Of a DNA stretch of 64,000 nucleotides, positions 20,253 through 28,406 are shown piece after piece. The notes under the pieces are model-generated. The model was not told the origin of the DNA. It did not search any database and saw nothing but the letters and a program-made list of their open reading frames with translations. The stretch comes from Limnoperna fortunei (Eukaryota > Mollusca > Bivalvia > Mytilida > Modiolidae). The position numbers and the translations under genes are program-made. Position 1 is the first letter of the stretch, and every line of letters starts with the position of its first letter. The stretch spans positions 82,659,756 to 82,723,755 of the forward strand of contig OX104112.1 of assembly GCA_944474755.1 (NCBI GenBank), given 5' to 3'.

Positions 20253-20528
20253 TTAAGGTATCCGACCCATAATTGAAGTCACCGTTTAATTTTATTTTAG
20301 ACCAAGAAATGCAAATTTATTTAAGCAATATATTACTAATTAATGATAAAAAGTAAATATATTGTTTTACTTAGAGTCAATGTTAACAGTTTTGAAAAAA
20401 AATTTAGTTGCTCAAATAGTAGTTCCGATGTTTGCCGAACATTACCGAAGTCTTCTCCATTGACAAACAATGGACATCCGGGACACCAAATATGATCACG
20501 TGGTCATTTATGGTCCGAATACCTTAAT
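20253..20528. mobile_element. MITE-like element with ~25-bp terminal inverted repeats
   Basis: The left end TTAAGGTATCCGACCCATAA and the reverse complement of the right end, TTAAGGTATTCGGACCATAA, differ at three positions. The ~276-bp interior has no ORF. AT-rich flanks would permit a TA duplication, but I cannot prove one. Confidence 0.6.
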
Positions 20529-20989
20529 TATTGTGAAAGTATGACAAGTAACATAATCATATAACATGTCACGGGAAGCTAATTGAGCTAATTGTTTTAT
20601 TTAAATTGAAAGCTTTCCGATTGGTGTGTTCAGATATTTTATTCGTTTCATTATCATATATCATTCATATATATTCATCATTTCACATTAATGCTTGACT
20701 GATCAACCGTATATTCAAGTCAAACACGCCTTTGCATGTTTTTCATACAAGCCTAAAGTTAAACACACCTTTGCATGCTTTTCGCACCTGTCTAATTCTA
20801 ATTAGAACACCTGTAGTCATTCCAACACTGTACGTGGGTCTGAGTGGACTATTTTGAAATAGTTCCCTGTTTATTTACAGGTCAGTTTATATGTTATTAG
20901 ATTGCTCAAATGAGATTTGAATGTTTATATTGAATTAAATTATAATGTAAATATATTATAATTGTTGTAATATTGTTTATTTACAGACA

Positions 20990-20995
20990 AATAAA
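20990..20995 (+). terminator. Possible polyadenylation signal in the presumed 5' LTR of element 2
   Basis: AATAAA lies 55 bp upstream of the presumed LTR end. In element 1 the signal is likewise inside the LTR. There is no second LTR copy to confirm it. Confidence 0.25.
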
Positions 20996-21054
20996 ATATT
21001 TGGGTAACAACATATTCTTTACGCCATACAAGGGAAATAACCCGGCGACAAAAA

Positions 21055-21072
21055 TGGAGGCTCCGGCGAGAT
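21055..21072 (+). other. Primer-binding-site candidate of element 2
   Basis: TGGAGGCTCCGGCGAGAT parallels the TGG-initiated GC-rich stretch at 5146-5163 of element 1. The tRNA is not assigned, and without a second LTR the boundary cannot be confirmed. Confidence 0.35.
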
Positions 21073-21935
21073 TACCCATTGTCTGTTTGTCAATTTAGAT
21101 GAAAATTCATTTCCACGGTTTTGATAATTCCCGTTCTTCAAATGTTTGGCTCAACGACGATGTTCATTCAACGACTTGTCCAATTTTGACAACATAGTTT
21201 TGGCTCGACGACTTTTGGTCAACGACACTTCGAATGATTTACTCGTCCGAACCTACTTCAAGGCCATCGCTATATGTATGGTTTTATATAATAATTATTT
21301 GAATTATCTGCATAACCACAGTTCAGCGTTGAATTTGATCTGATATGGTTTTCCTCTTAATATTTATACAGAGTCGTAATTTACGAGTTTCGCTACTTCA
21401 GATTGTGCGATAGCGTAAAGGAAGCTCCGTTAATCACAATGTTGTGTGTATCAGGATGTCATATTAAAATTGTATATTTAACTGTATAAAGGTGGGATTG
21501 ATTCACGTCGACAGAACAAGAACTGTTTCTTGAAGCGCATTCTGTTAATTTTTTTTATTGTATGAATACTCATCGTAGTGGACCGAACTTTCATTTCGAG
21601 TTTGAGCTATTTCATGAACATACCGGCGAAGGAAATATTTGCTGTTACCTGTATCCACGTTTAATTATTAAAACGCTGACAATGAACAATTTTTGAAATA
21701 TAATTGCATTGTGTTTTATTTATTTTTACTTCAATTTATTTATATTTATTTATCTGTATTTTGCAGTGCATGGTATTTTTATATGTATAGACTACAGATT
21801 GCATGTTGTCACATTTAACAAGCTATAGCATGTGAGCACTTGCCTGCATATATGGTAAGTTCATCATTTCATTCATTCATTTTTCATTCATTATCATTTT
21901 TGATAGAATTTTGAAAATTTGACATTTTGTTTAAG
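21073..21935 (+). other. Leader of element 2
   Basis: About 860 nt of untranslated leader. It includes several spaced copies of the motif (T/C)AACGAC at about 21150-21235, a donor-like ATG|GTAAGT at 21852-21860 and TCATT reiterations just before gag. Small open frames here have no support as genes. Confidence 0.45.
21852..21860 (+). promoter_or_regulatory. 5' splice-site candidate in the element 2 leader
   Basis: ATG|GTAAGT is a strong match to the donor consensus. Reading the ATG on in unspliced RNA gives only a short peptide (stop at 21912-21914). A splice from here to the acceptor ending at 30140 would keep this ATG in frame with ORF3. Confidence 0.35.
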
Positions 21936-23009
21936 ATGGCGACAGGGCAGGATAGAACTGTTGAAAAACAGAGTTTAGATTTTGAACTTTTAGATCAAAA
22001 TGATATTAAGAGAATGATCAGTTATTTAAATGATCATACAGAATATAAGGTTGTCACCAGGGAAGAGTATGACCGATTCCAATTTAGTACTCCAAAGCCT
22101 AGGGTTAAAACCGAGAACGATCAGGCACCGCCTAGACCACCCCCGCCCACTCCTAAGAGACAATATTCTTTGATCCCTGCGGATCAGAGTGGGAACAACT
22201 CCAACACTAACTGGCAAAGACCAAGAATTCCTACTTTTTCGGGTGATCATAAAGGGGAGGCTACTTTTGACGTCTGGAAATACGAGGTTAAGTGTATACT
22301 CAGAGAAGGGAATTTTGATGAAACTATAATAGTTCAATCGCTCCGAAGTTCATTAAAAGGTCAAGCTAGAAGCCTTTTATTAACTTTACCTGAAGATGTG
22401 GGTCCTGAACAGATTCTAGAAAAGTTGGAGGGTGTTTATGGAAATGTTTACACTAGCGAAGCGTTACTACAAAAATTTTACACTGAGAAACAGCAGCCTA
22501 ATCAAACTGTGGCTGACTATGGTATGAAACTTGAGTCACTATTACAATCCGCTATTGAGCGAGGTCATGTAAACCCTGCATCTAAAGATGATATGCTTAG
22601 GTCAAAGTTTTGGTCCGGTCTTAGCGATCCCTTATTACGAAACGCAAGCAGGCATAAGTACGACTCAATTTCTAATTTTGATAAACTCATGCGCGAGATT
22701 CGTGCCATTGAGCTTGAACTAGCAAATTCAAATTCAAATGTTAAAACTAGCAATTTACAGCAAAGTTCTATTTCTGTCGAACTCCAAAAAATTACCGAGG
22801 TGTTAAAAAAATTAGACACTTTCAGCCAAAGAATGGATTCTTTGGAATCGGAGTTAAAAAGCTTAAAAATCGAAAAACCCAAAAATCCGTCGAATCGGGG
22901 TAATTATCGGGGAAACCAAAATAACCGGGGTTCAAATCGATTCCAAAGAGGTCGTGGAAATAATCAAAACCGTGTTCGAGACTCAAACGGCAGTAATTTA
23001 AACGAATAG
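21936..23009 (+). CDS. gag: Gag of element 2, PNMA-like
   Basis: A 357-residue Gag read from the ATG at 21936 (AAGATGGCG context). A leading helix-rich segment is followed by a Pro-rich stretch (APPRPPPPTPKR). A capsid-type domain at about residues 90-270 contains IPTFSGDHKGEATFDVWKYE and, further on, LKGQARSLLL and LEKLEGVYGNV. This arrangement resembles the PNMA/Ma family and its metazoan Ty3/gypsy relatives (family knowledge, not searched). A coiled coil covers about 280-325. No CCHC zinc knuckle is present; the tail is a GNYRGNQNNRGSNRFQRGRG-type Arg/Gly/Asn-rich segment that could bind RNA instead. The end overlaps the pol frame at a TTTAAAC slippery site. Confidence 0.92.
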   Translation: MATGQDRTVEKQSLDFELLDQNDIKRMISYLNDHTEYKVVTREEYDRFQFSTPKPRVKTENDQAPPRPPPPTPKRQYSLIPADQSGNNSNTNWQRPRIPTFSGDHKGEATFDVWKYEVKCILREGNFDETIIVQSLRSSLKGQARSLLLTLPEDVGPEQILEKLEGVYGNVYTSEALLQKFYTEKQQPNQTVADYGMKLESLLQSAIERGHVNPASKDDMLRSKFWSGLSDPLLRNASRHKYDSISNFDKLMREIRAIELELANSNSNVKTSNLQQSSISVELQKITEVLKKLDTFSQRMDSLESELKSLKIEKPKNPSNRGNYRGNQNNRGSNRFQRGRGNNQNRVRDSNGSNLNE

Positions 23010-23040
23010 GAGTCTCTAACGCAGGGCAGGTTGGAGACTC
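22997..23040 (+). promoter_or_regulatory. -1 programmed frameshift signal of element 2
   Basis: T-TTA-AAC at 22997-23003 is in gag register, three nucleotides before the gag stop. A 6-nt spacer (23004-23009) leads to a perfect 7-bp stem, GAGTCTC (23010-23016) with GAGACTC (23034-23040), enclosing a 17-nt loop. GGGC in the loop (23024-23027) could pair with GCCC at 23058-23061. The pol frame is -1 and is open from 22997. Confidence 0.82.
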
Positions 23041-25687
23041 GTGCAGAGAAAATGATAGCCCAATTGATAATAAATTACCTTCAAGGCTGGTTGGTTCCTC
23101 GAATGAGACTGACGTCACCATAAATGGTAAATCTTGCAAAGCACTTTTAGACTGTGGTTCAATGGTATCGACGATTTCTGAATCGATGGTTAAACAAATG
23201 AAATCAATAACAGAGATTAAAGAAATCGGCGATCTCATTACAATAAGTGTAGCTTCCGGTGATAAACTACCATATTTATGTTATGTTGAAGTTCATTTGA
23301 GAATACCTTTCATGAATAACGAAACTTTACCTGTATTCATGTTGGTAGTTCCAAAAACTGAATATAATCAAAAGGTTCCTGTGATTATTGGTACAAATGT
23401 ACTAAACGTTTTAAGATCTTATACAGAAGAGAATAATAGCATTCCTCCTGAATGGAATGTAGCCTTTCAGTCACTAACAAACTCAATTCTTGTCCGTTCA
23501 ACCAACAAAAAGCCTATAACTCTTAAGCCAATGTCAAGTAAAACTATGTCAGGTATAGTACGTAACGTCAACGGTGCAGCTGTTACTGTCGTTACGGAAA
23601 GAGTCGATAGTCAGTTTTTAGATGGTGTAATGGTGTGTCCAAGGGTTGTTCGAATGAATAAAGAGGGAAAATGTCGAATTCCTGTAAGGTTGTGTAACAT
23701 GACGGCAAGGGTAGTTAAGATAAAACCAAAATCAATACTGTGCGGTGTTAGTGAAGTCAGGGTGTTACGCCACGTTGATCCTTTCAACGAGGACATCAAG
23801 GTTAAACCGGATCGCGAAGTTGATACCAACATACATATTCTCCGTGACGATTTAGAGACGCTTGGTTTTAAGTTAAACGCAGACTTATCGGAAGAAGTCA
23901 AGCAGCAGTTTTATAAACTTATCGGTAAGTGGAAGTCTATTTTTTCAACGGGACCTACCGATCTAGGTTTTACGACACTTGTGGAACACGAGATAAAGTT
24001 GAGCGATGAAACTCCGTTTAAAGAACCGTATAGACGCATACCTCCGTCAATGTTTGACGAAGTCCGTGAACATTTGAAAGAGATGTTAGATGCGGGTGCA
24101 ATTCGGGAGTCAAATAGTCCGTTTTCGAGCAACATCGTTCTCGTTCGGAAGAAAGATAACTCTTTACGATTTTGCATCGATTACCGAAAATTAAATTCTC
24201 GTACTATTAAGGATGCCTATCCGACCCCTAGAGTCGAAGAGACAATCGATTGTTTGGCTGGCTCTCAGTTCTTTTCCAAAATCGACCTTAGATCGGCCTA
24301 CTGGCAGTGTGGAATAAAAGAGTCTGATAAATACAAGACCGCCTTTTCAGCTAGTCCTTTGGGATTTTACGAGTGTAACCGGCTTCCTTTCGGTTTAACC
24401 AACGCGGTTGCATGTTTCCAGAGATTAATGGAGAAATGCATGGGTGAAATGCATTTAAGAGAATGTCTTGTATTTCTCGATGACATCATTATATTTTCAA
24501 AAACCGCTGCTGAACATTTAGAACGTTTAGATGCCGTATTCCGTCGTTTAAAAGAAAACGGTCTCAAGTTGAAAGGGAGCAAGTGTGAATTTTTCAAAAC
24601 TGAAATTAAATATTTAGGATTCATTGTATCCGCGGACGGAATTAAACCGGACGACGAGAAGATCAAAACCGTCAAAAATTGGCCCGAAATAAAAAATGTG
24701 AAGGATTTGCGGAAGTTTCTAGGTTTTACGTCATATTATCGAAAGTTCATTAAAGACTTCGGCAAAATAGCTAAGCCGTTAAACGATCTCATTGTCGGAC
24801 ACCCAACGAATAAATCAGGTGCTAAAAAGTCCAAGTTAAAACCTAAGAACCCATGGCGTTGGACAAGTATTGAACAACAAGCGAGAGATACTCTTATTGA
24901 AAAACTAACCACTCCTCCTATTTTAGCGTATGCGGATTATAGTCTTCCTTTTGAAGTACACACTGACGCTAGTTCAGAAGCACTAGGGGCAATATTATAT
25001 CAGCGTCAAGACGGTGTTGATAGGGTGGTAGCTTACGCAAGTCGTGGTTTGCGCGGATCAGAAAAACTTTACCCTGCACATAAAAGGGAATTTCTAGCTT
25101 TAAAATGGGCTGTAACAGACAAATTTCATGATTATTTGTTTGGTAGCCGTTTTGAAGTCAAGACTGACAATAACCCGTTAACTTATGTGTTGGATAAAGC
25201 AAAACTAGACGCGACTACTCAACGATGGGTAGCTTCGTTGGCTGACTATGACTTCATTATCACATACAGGAGTGGTAAAACTAACGTTGATGCTGATATT
25301 TTATCAAGATTGTCTCAACCAACTAAGTCAGTTGATAGAAACGTTATAAAAGCACTTTGCACTTCGGCACTAGTTTCAGACAGTCCGAGGGTAGAATCTG
25401 TATTTTTAGCTAAAGATACCGAAGGATTGGAGTCGTTTTCACCTTCAGATCATGCTATTAGTGATATAGTTTGGGCAGATGAACAGAACTCTGATTTAAA
25501 CATTTCCCAAGTTATTGATATATTTTTGTCTGGTCGAAAACCCTCGAAGAAGATTTTAGCAAGAAAATCTAAAGAGGTTCGAAGGATTTTGAACGAGTGG
25601 GAAAAATTGTCATTGAGAGAAGGAGTCTTGTATAGATCTTGTGATTTGAATGGCGAGAAGGTACAACAGTTGACAACGGCTCTGTAA
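22997..25687 (+). CDS. pol: Pol of element 2, protease, reverse transcriptase and RNase H part
   Basis: It is expressed as a Gag-Pol fusion by -1 frameshifting; the ATG at 23162 lies inside the protease and is not the natural start. Protease: active-site variant DCGS (Asp at 23150) and a PVIIGTNVL strand. The usual D-T/S-G has Cys at the second position, which is unusual. Reverse transcriptase: LRFCIDYRKLNSRTIKDAYP, FSKIDLRSAYWQ, LPFGLTNA and the catalytic LDDI near 24477. RNase H: VHTDASSEALGAILYQ, then KREFLALKWAV, VKTDNNPLTYVL and NVDADILSRL. Host pol sequence ends at about 25671. The last five residues, TTAL plus part of the junction codon, and the stop at 25685-25687 come from the nested element, so this copy is interrupted between RNase H and integrase. 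Confidence 0.93.
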   Translation, partial: FKRIGVSNAGQVGDSCRENDSPIDNKLPSRLVGSSNETDVTINGKSCKALLDCGSMVSTISESMVKQMKSITEIKEIGDLITISVASGDKLPYLCYVEVHLRIPFMNNETLPVFMLVVPKTEYNQKVPVIIGTNVLNVLRSYTEENNSIPPEWNVAFQSLTNSILVRSTNKKPITLKPMSSKTMSGIVRNVNGAAVTVVTERVDSQFLDGVMVCPRVVRMNKEGKCRIPVRLCNMTARVVKIKPKSILCGVSEVRVLRHVDPFNEDIKVKPDREVDTNIHILRDDLETLGFKLNADLSEEVKQQFYKLIGKWKSIFSTGPTDLGFTTLVEHEIKLSDETPFKEPYRRIPPSMFDEVREHLKEMLDAGAIRESNSPFSSNIVLVRKKDNSLRFCIDYRKLNSRTIKDAYPTPRVEETIDCLAGSQFFSKIDLRSAYWQCGIKESDKYKTAFSASPLGFYECNRLPFGLTNAVACFQRLMEKCMGEMHLRECLVFLDDIIIFSKTAAEHLERLDAVFRRLKENGLKLKGSKCEFFKTEIKYLGFIVSADGIKPDDEKIKTVKNWPEIKNVKDLRKFLGFTSYYRKFIKDFGKIAKPLNDLIVGHPTNKSGAKKSKLKPKNPWRWTSIEQQARDTLIEKLTTPPILAYADYSLPFEVHTDASSEALGAILYQRQDGVDRVVAYASRGLRGSEKLYPAHKREFLALKWAVTDKFHDYLFGSRFEVKTDNNPLTYVLDKAKLDATTQRWVASLADYDFIITYRSGKTNVDADILSRLSQPTKSVDRNVIKALCTSALVSDSPRVESVFLAKDTEGLESFSPSDHAISDIVWADEQNSDLNISQVIDIFLSGRKPSKKILARKSKEVRRILNEWEKLSLREGVLYRSCDLNGEKVQQLTTAL

Positions 25688-26129
25688 ATGAACTTTGACT
25701 GAGGGAGAGGAAAATAGTTCTTATTTTGATATTTGACTGCGCCAAACTGTAGCATAGACAGTGGATTTATTATTCAATGGAATTTTAATATTGGAGCTGT
25801 ATTTAAAAGGCAGTTTCATATAGAATTTATAAATAAATTTATTCAGATAATTTATTAAATGTATTGGGTATTTTTTTATCTGATTGTTCAAAGCCTATTT
25901 CTGGACTATTTTATGGGTGTAAGGGAGTTTCCATGAGTACCCTTCGGATTTTCTAAATTTGCAAAAAATTTTATCTGACATGGCACCCCGAAAATTTAAT
26001 GTGATATGCGTGAAATTATTCCGGTCGTTTTGAGGGGTCTCTCATTACTCAACGAAACTTGGTGCCTAAGTGAGAGCAAAAAATGTCAATAGTTTCCCCT
26101 ATACAAAAATAATTAAGAGGCCGTTGTCA
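25671..26129. repeat. Left terminal direct repeat of the nested element
   Basis: It is 459 bp and nearly identical to 27947-28405. It contains a TATA-like TATTTAAAAGG at 25800-25810 and AATAAA at 25832-25837. Confidence 0.93.
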
Positions 26130-27946
26130 AGTTGAAGTGTTGATTTTTTACTTTGTTGTCTAAAAGTTTGTTTGTCAATGATGTTATGAGTTCAGCCACT
26201 GCAGCTATAATGCTGTAACTTTCACTTTATTCTGTCAGATAACAGTAAACAATTAAAAAATACATTTTTCTGTCTAAATTTTACTAAAAAACATTAAAAT
26301 TTATTGTTTTAAACAGTAATTTACATGGCCTTGAATGGCATAAAATGTTCAGATTTCCTTGTAGACAGAAATAACTAAGAAGTTAAGAAAAAATTGCTAA
26401 ATTACTGGAAGGAAAACAGAAGCGAAATTAATTTAGTTATTAAACACTATTGCAAATAAATAAATTTAATTTTGAACAAAAACCCCCCAAAAAGTACCTG
26501 TGTGTACTTCAACCCTTTAGAACAGCAGAAAACAGCGCATGGGAAATTTGCGAGATTAGGTTCTACATGATATTGCTCACAAATGTACTTTCAACCAAAT
26601 CCATGATACTGTTTACCCAAAAAGCATGCAAAGCCAGTAAAATATGGTTTGTATTTTATTTATATCATTAATTTTTGTCTGAAAAACTGATCCAGTAGCA
26701 ACTGATAGAGTCGGGTCATAATCTAGCACGCACTTTTCCTCCAAAACAAATTATGATTGCACGACCATTTCTACAAGATGTATTTAAATCCAGCATTTTT
26801 CCTCAAATGCTTAATTTTATCAAGGGGAAACACATGTAATCAACATTCATATTTCTACCTTTTAGCAATTAACAAAATAGACACTAATAAAGTTAAAACC
26901 TTGTCAACCAAGGGAGATAATTGTAGGCACTGAAGAATGTAAACAAACTATAAAATGAAGCTTTTATTGTAAATATATGACATTGATCCATATTTAAGGA
27001 ACAAAATTAGAAGATAATAATCCGATTCCTATTTTAGAAATACAATCACAGAAAAGTCTTCATGAGATTACAAAGATAGCTTAAACATTGTTTGTGGGGA
27101 AGGGGGGGGGGGGGGGGGGGTGCACATGTAGATGGAAAAAGCCAGGATATGCGCATATATATATAAAAGACATATCAGTAGGTGGAGTGGTTTCATTTGG
27201 TAACCATGGACCTTGTACACAATAAATGCACTCGGTTACTAATTTTAAAAACATGTTTTTTTGCTTTCACCATTTATTTCAAATTCTTGTATTGATGTTT
27301 ACTTATTTACAATATATGGTTACAACATCATAGCATTATGACGTCACAGTTTGCATGATGTCATAAAGGGTACTTCAAAACTCCTGGCTGTGTAAATCGC
27401 TTTTTTAAGAAACTTCTTTGGAAATATTGCTATTAACCTATTAATAATCAGTTGAATTTTAGTAAATACAAATGTACACCCATTTCTGAACCATAATTAT
27501 TTGATTTATATATTGAGTACTGTTTAAGAATGTTTGATTGTGAAATTAATACAAAAAGTAGAAAGTAAATGTAAAAATTTGTTCTAAAAGATAAGTAATG
27601 TGCCCATTTTTCTTCTTAAAAAGGTAAAATTTTTATAACTTTGGAATTCAGTATTGATATTATTTAAAGATATAGCCTTCCTAAGGTTTATTATGACATA
27701 TAGGTTGCGAAAGCGAAAACTTATCATCCAGCTATAGATATAATGACACATGAAAATTGTTGATTTTTTTTTTAAATCAAGTGTTGAGTTGAACAATTGA
27801 AAGCGTTAAAGTTTGTTCATAAAACAGGTTGAAACGGCTTTATTTTATTTCGGAATGAGATGAAACTTGGTAGATTTGCTTGTAATATGGGGAACAAAAA
27901 TAAAATACAGTAAAAAGTATGAAAATTGAAAATTTTGTTTTCAATT
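26130..27946. other. Interior of the nested element
   Basis: No coding frame is supportable. It contains a 19-base G run (27102-27120), a short TA-rich run near 27160 and TGACGTCA near 27341. Nothing resembles gag, pol or a tRNA. Confidence 0.6.
27102..27120 (+). repeat. Homopolymer run of 19 G
   Basis: An uninterrupted G run, preceded by GGGGAA. It could form a G-quadruplex and is a site where sequencing length errors are likely. Confidence 0.9.
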
Positions 27947-28405
27947 TGACAACGGCTCTGTAAATGAACTTTGACTGAGGGAGAGGAAAATAGTTCTTAT
28001 TTTGATATTTGACTGCGCCAAACTGTAGCATAGACAGTGGATTTATTATTCAATGGAATTTTAATATTGGAGCTGTATTTAAAAGGCAGTTTCATATAGA
28101 ATTTATAAATAAATTTATTCAGATAATTTATTAAATGTATTGGGTATTTTTTTATCTGATTGTTCAAAGCCTATTTCTGGACTATTTTATGGGTGTAAGG
28201 GAGTTTCCATGAGTACCCTTCGGATTTTCTAAATTTGCAAAAAAATTTATCTGACATGGCACCCCGAAAATTTAATGTGATATGCGTGAAATTATTCCGG
28301 TCGTTTTGAGGGGTCTCTCATTACTCAACGAAACTTGGTGCCTAAGTGAGAGCAAAAAATGTCAATAGTTTCCCCTATACAAAAATAATTAAGAGGCCGT
28401 TGTCA
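27947..28405. repeat. Right terminal direct repeat of the nested element
   Basis: It is 459 bp. The visible difference from the left copy is in an A/T run (GCAAAAAAATTTATC here, GCAAAAAATTTTATC on the left). Confidence 0.93.
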
Positions 28406-28406
28406 G

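Larger units (their letters stand above)
25671..28405. mobile_element. Nested non-autonomous element with 459-bp terminal direct repeats
   Basis: Two 459-bp direct repeats (25671-26129 and 27947-28405) flank 1817 bp without a coding ORF. They differ at one position that I can see. Each begins TGACAACGGC and ends GCCGTTGTCA, a 10-bp inverted repeat with TG...CA ends, and carries TATTTAAAAGG and AATAAA, so an LTR retrotransposon derivative (TRIM/LARD type) is likely. I see no convincing primer site or polypurine tract. The insertion splits element 2 pol. The junctions fit a 2-bp GT duplication if the ends are TG...CA, or a 4-bp AGTT duplication if the ends are GACAAC...GTTGTC. Orientation is not known. 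Confidence 0.88.

Noticed and set aside
25671..28405. Intron within pol
   Set aside because: The ends are not GT...AG, and the insert has near-identical 459-bp terminal repeats with a short target duplication.
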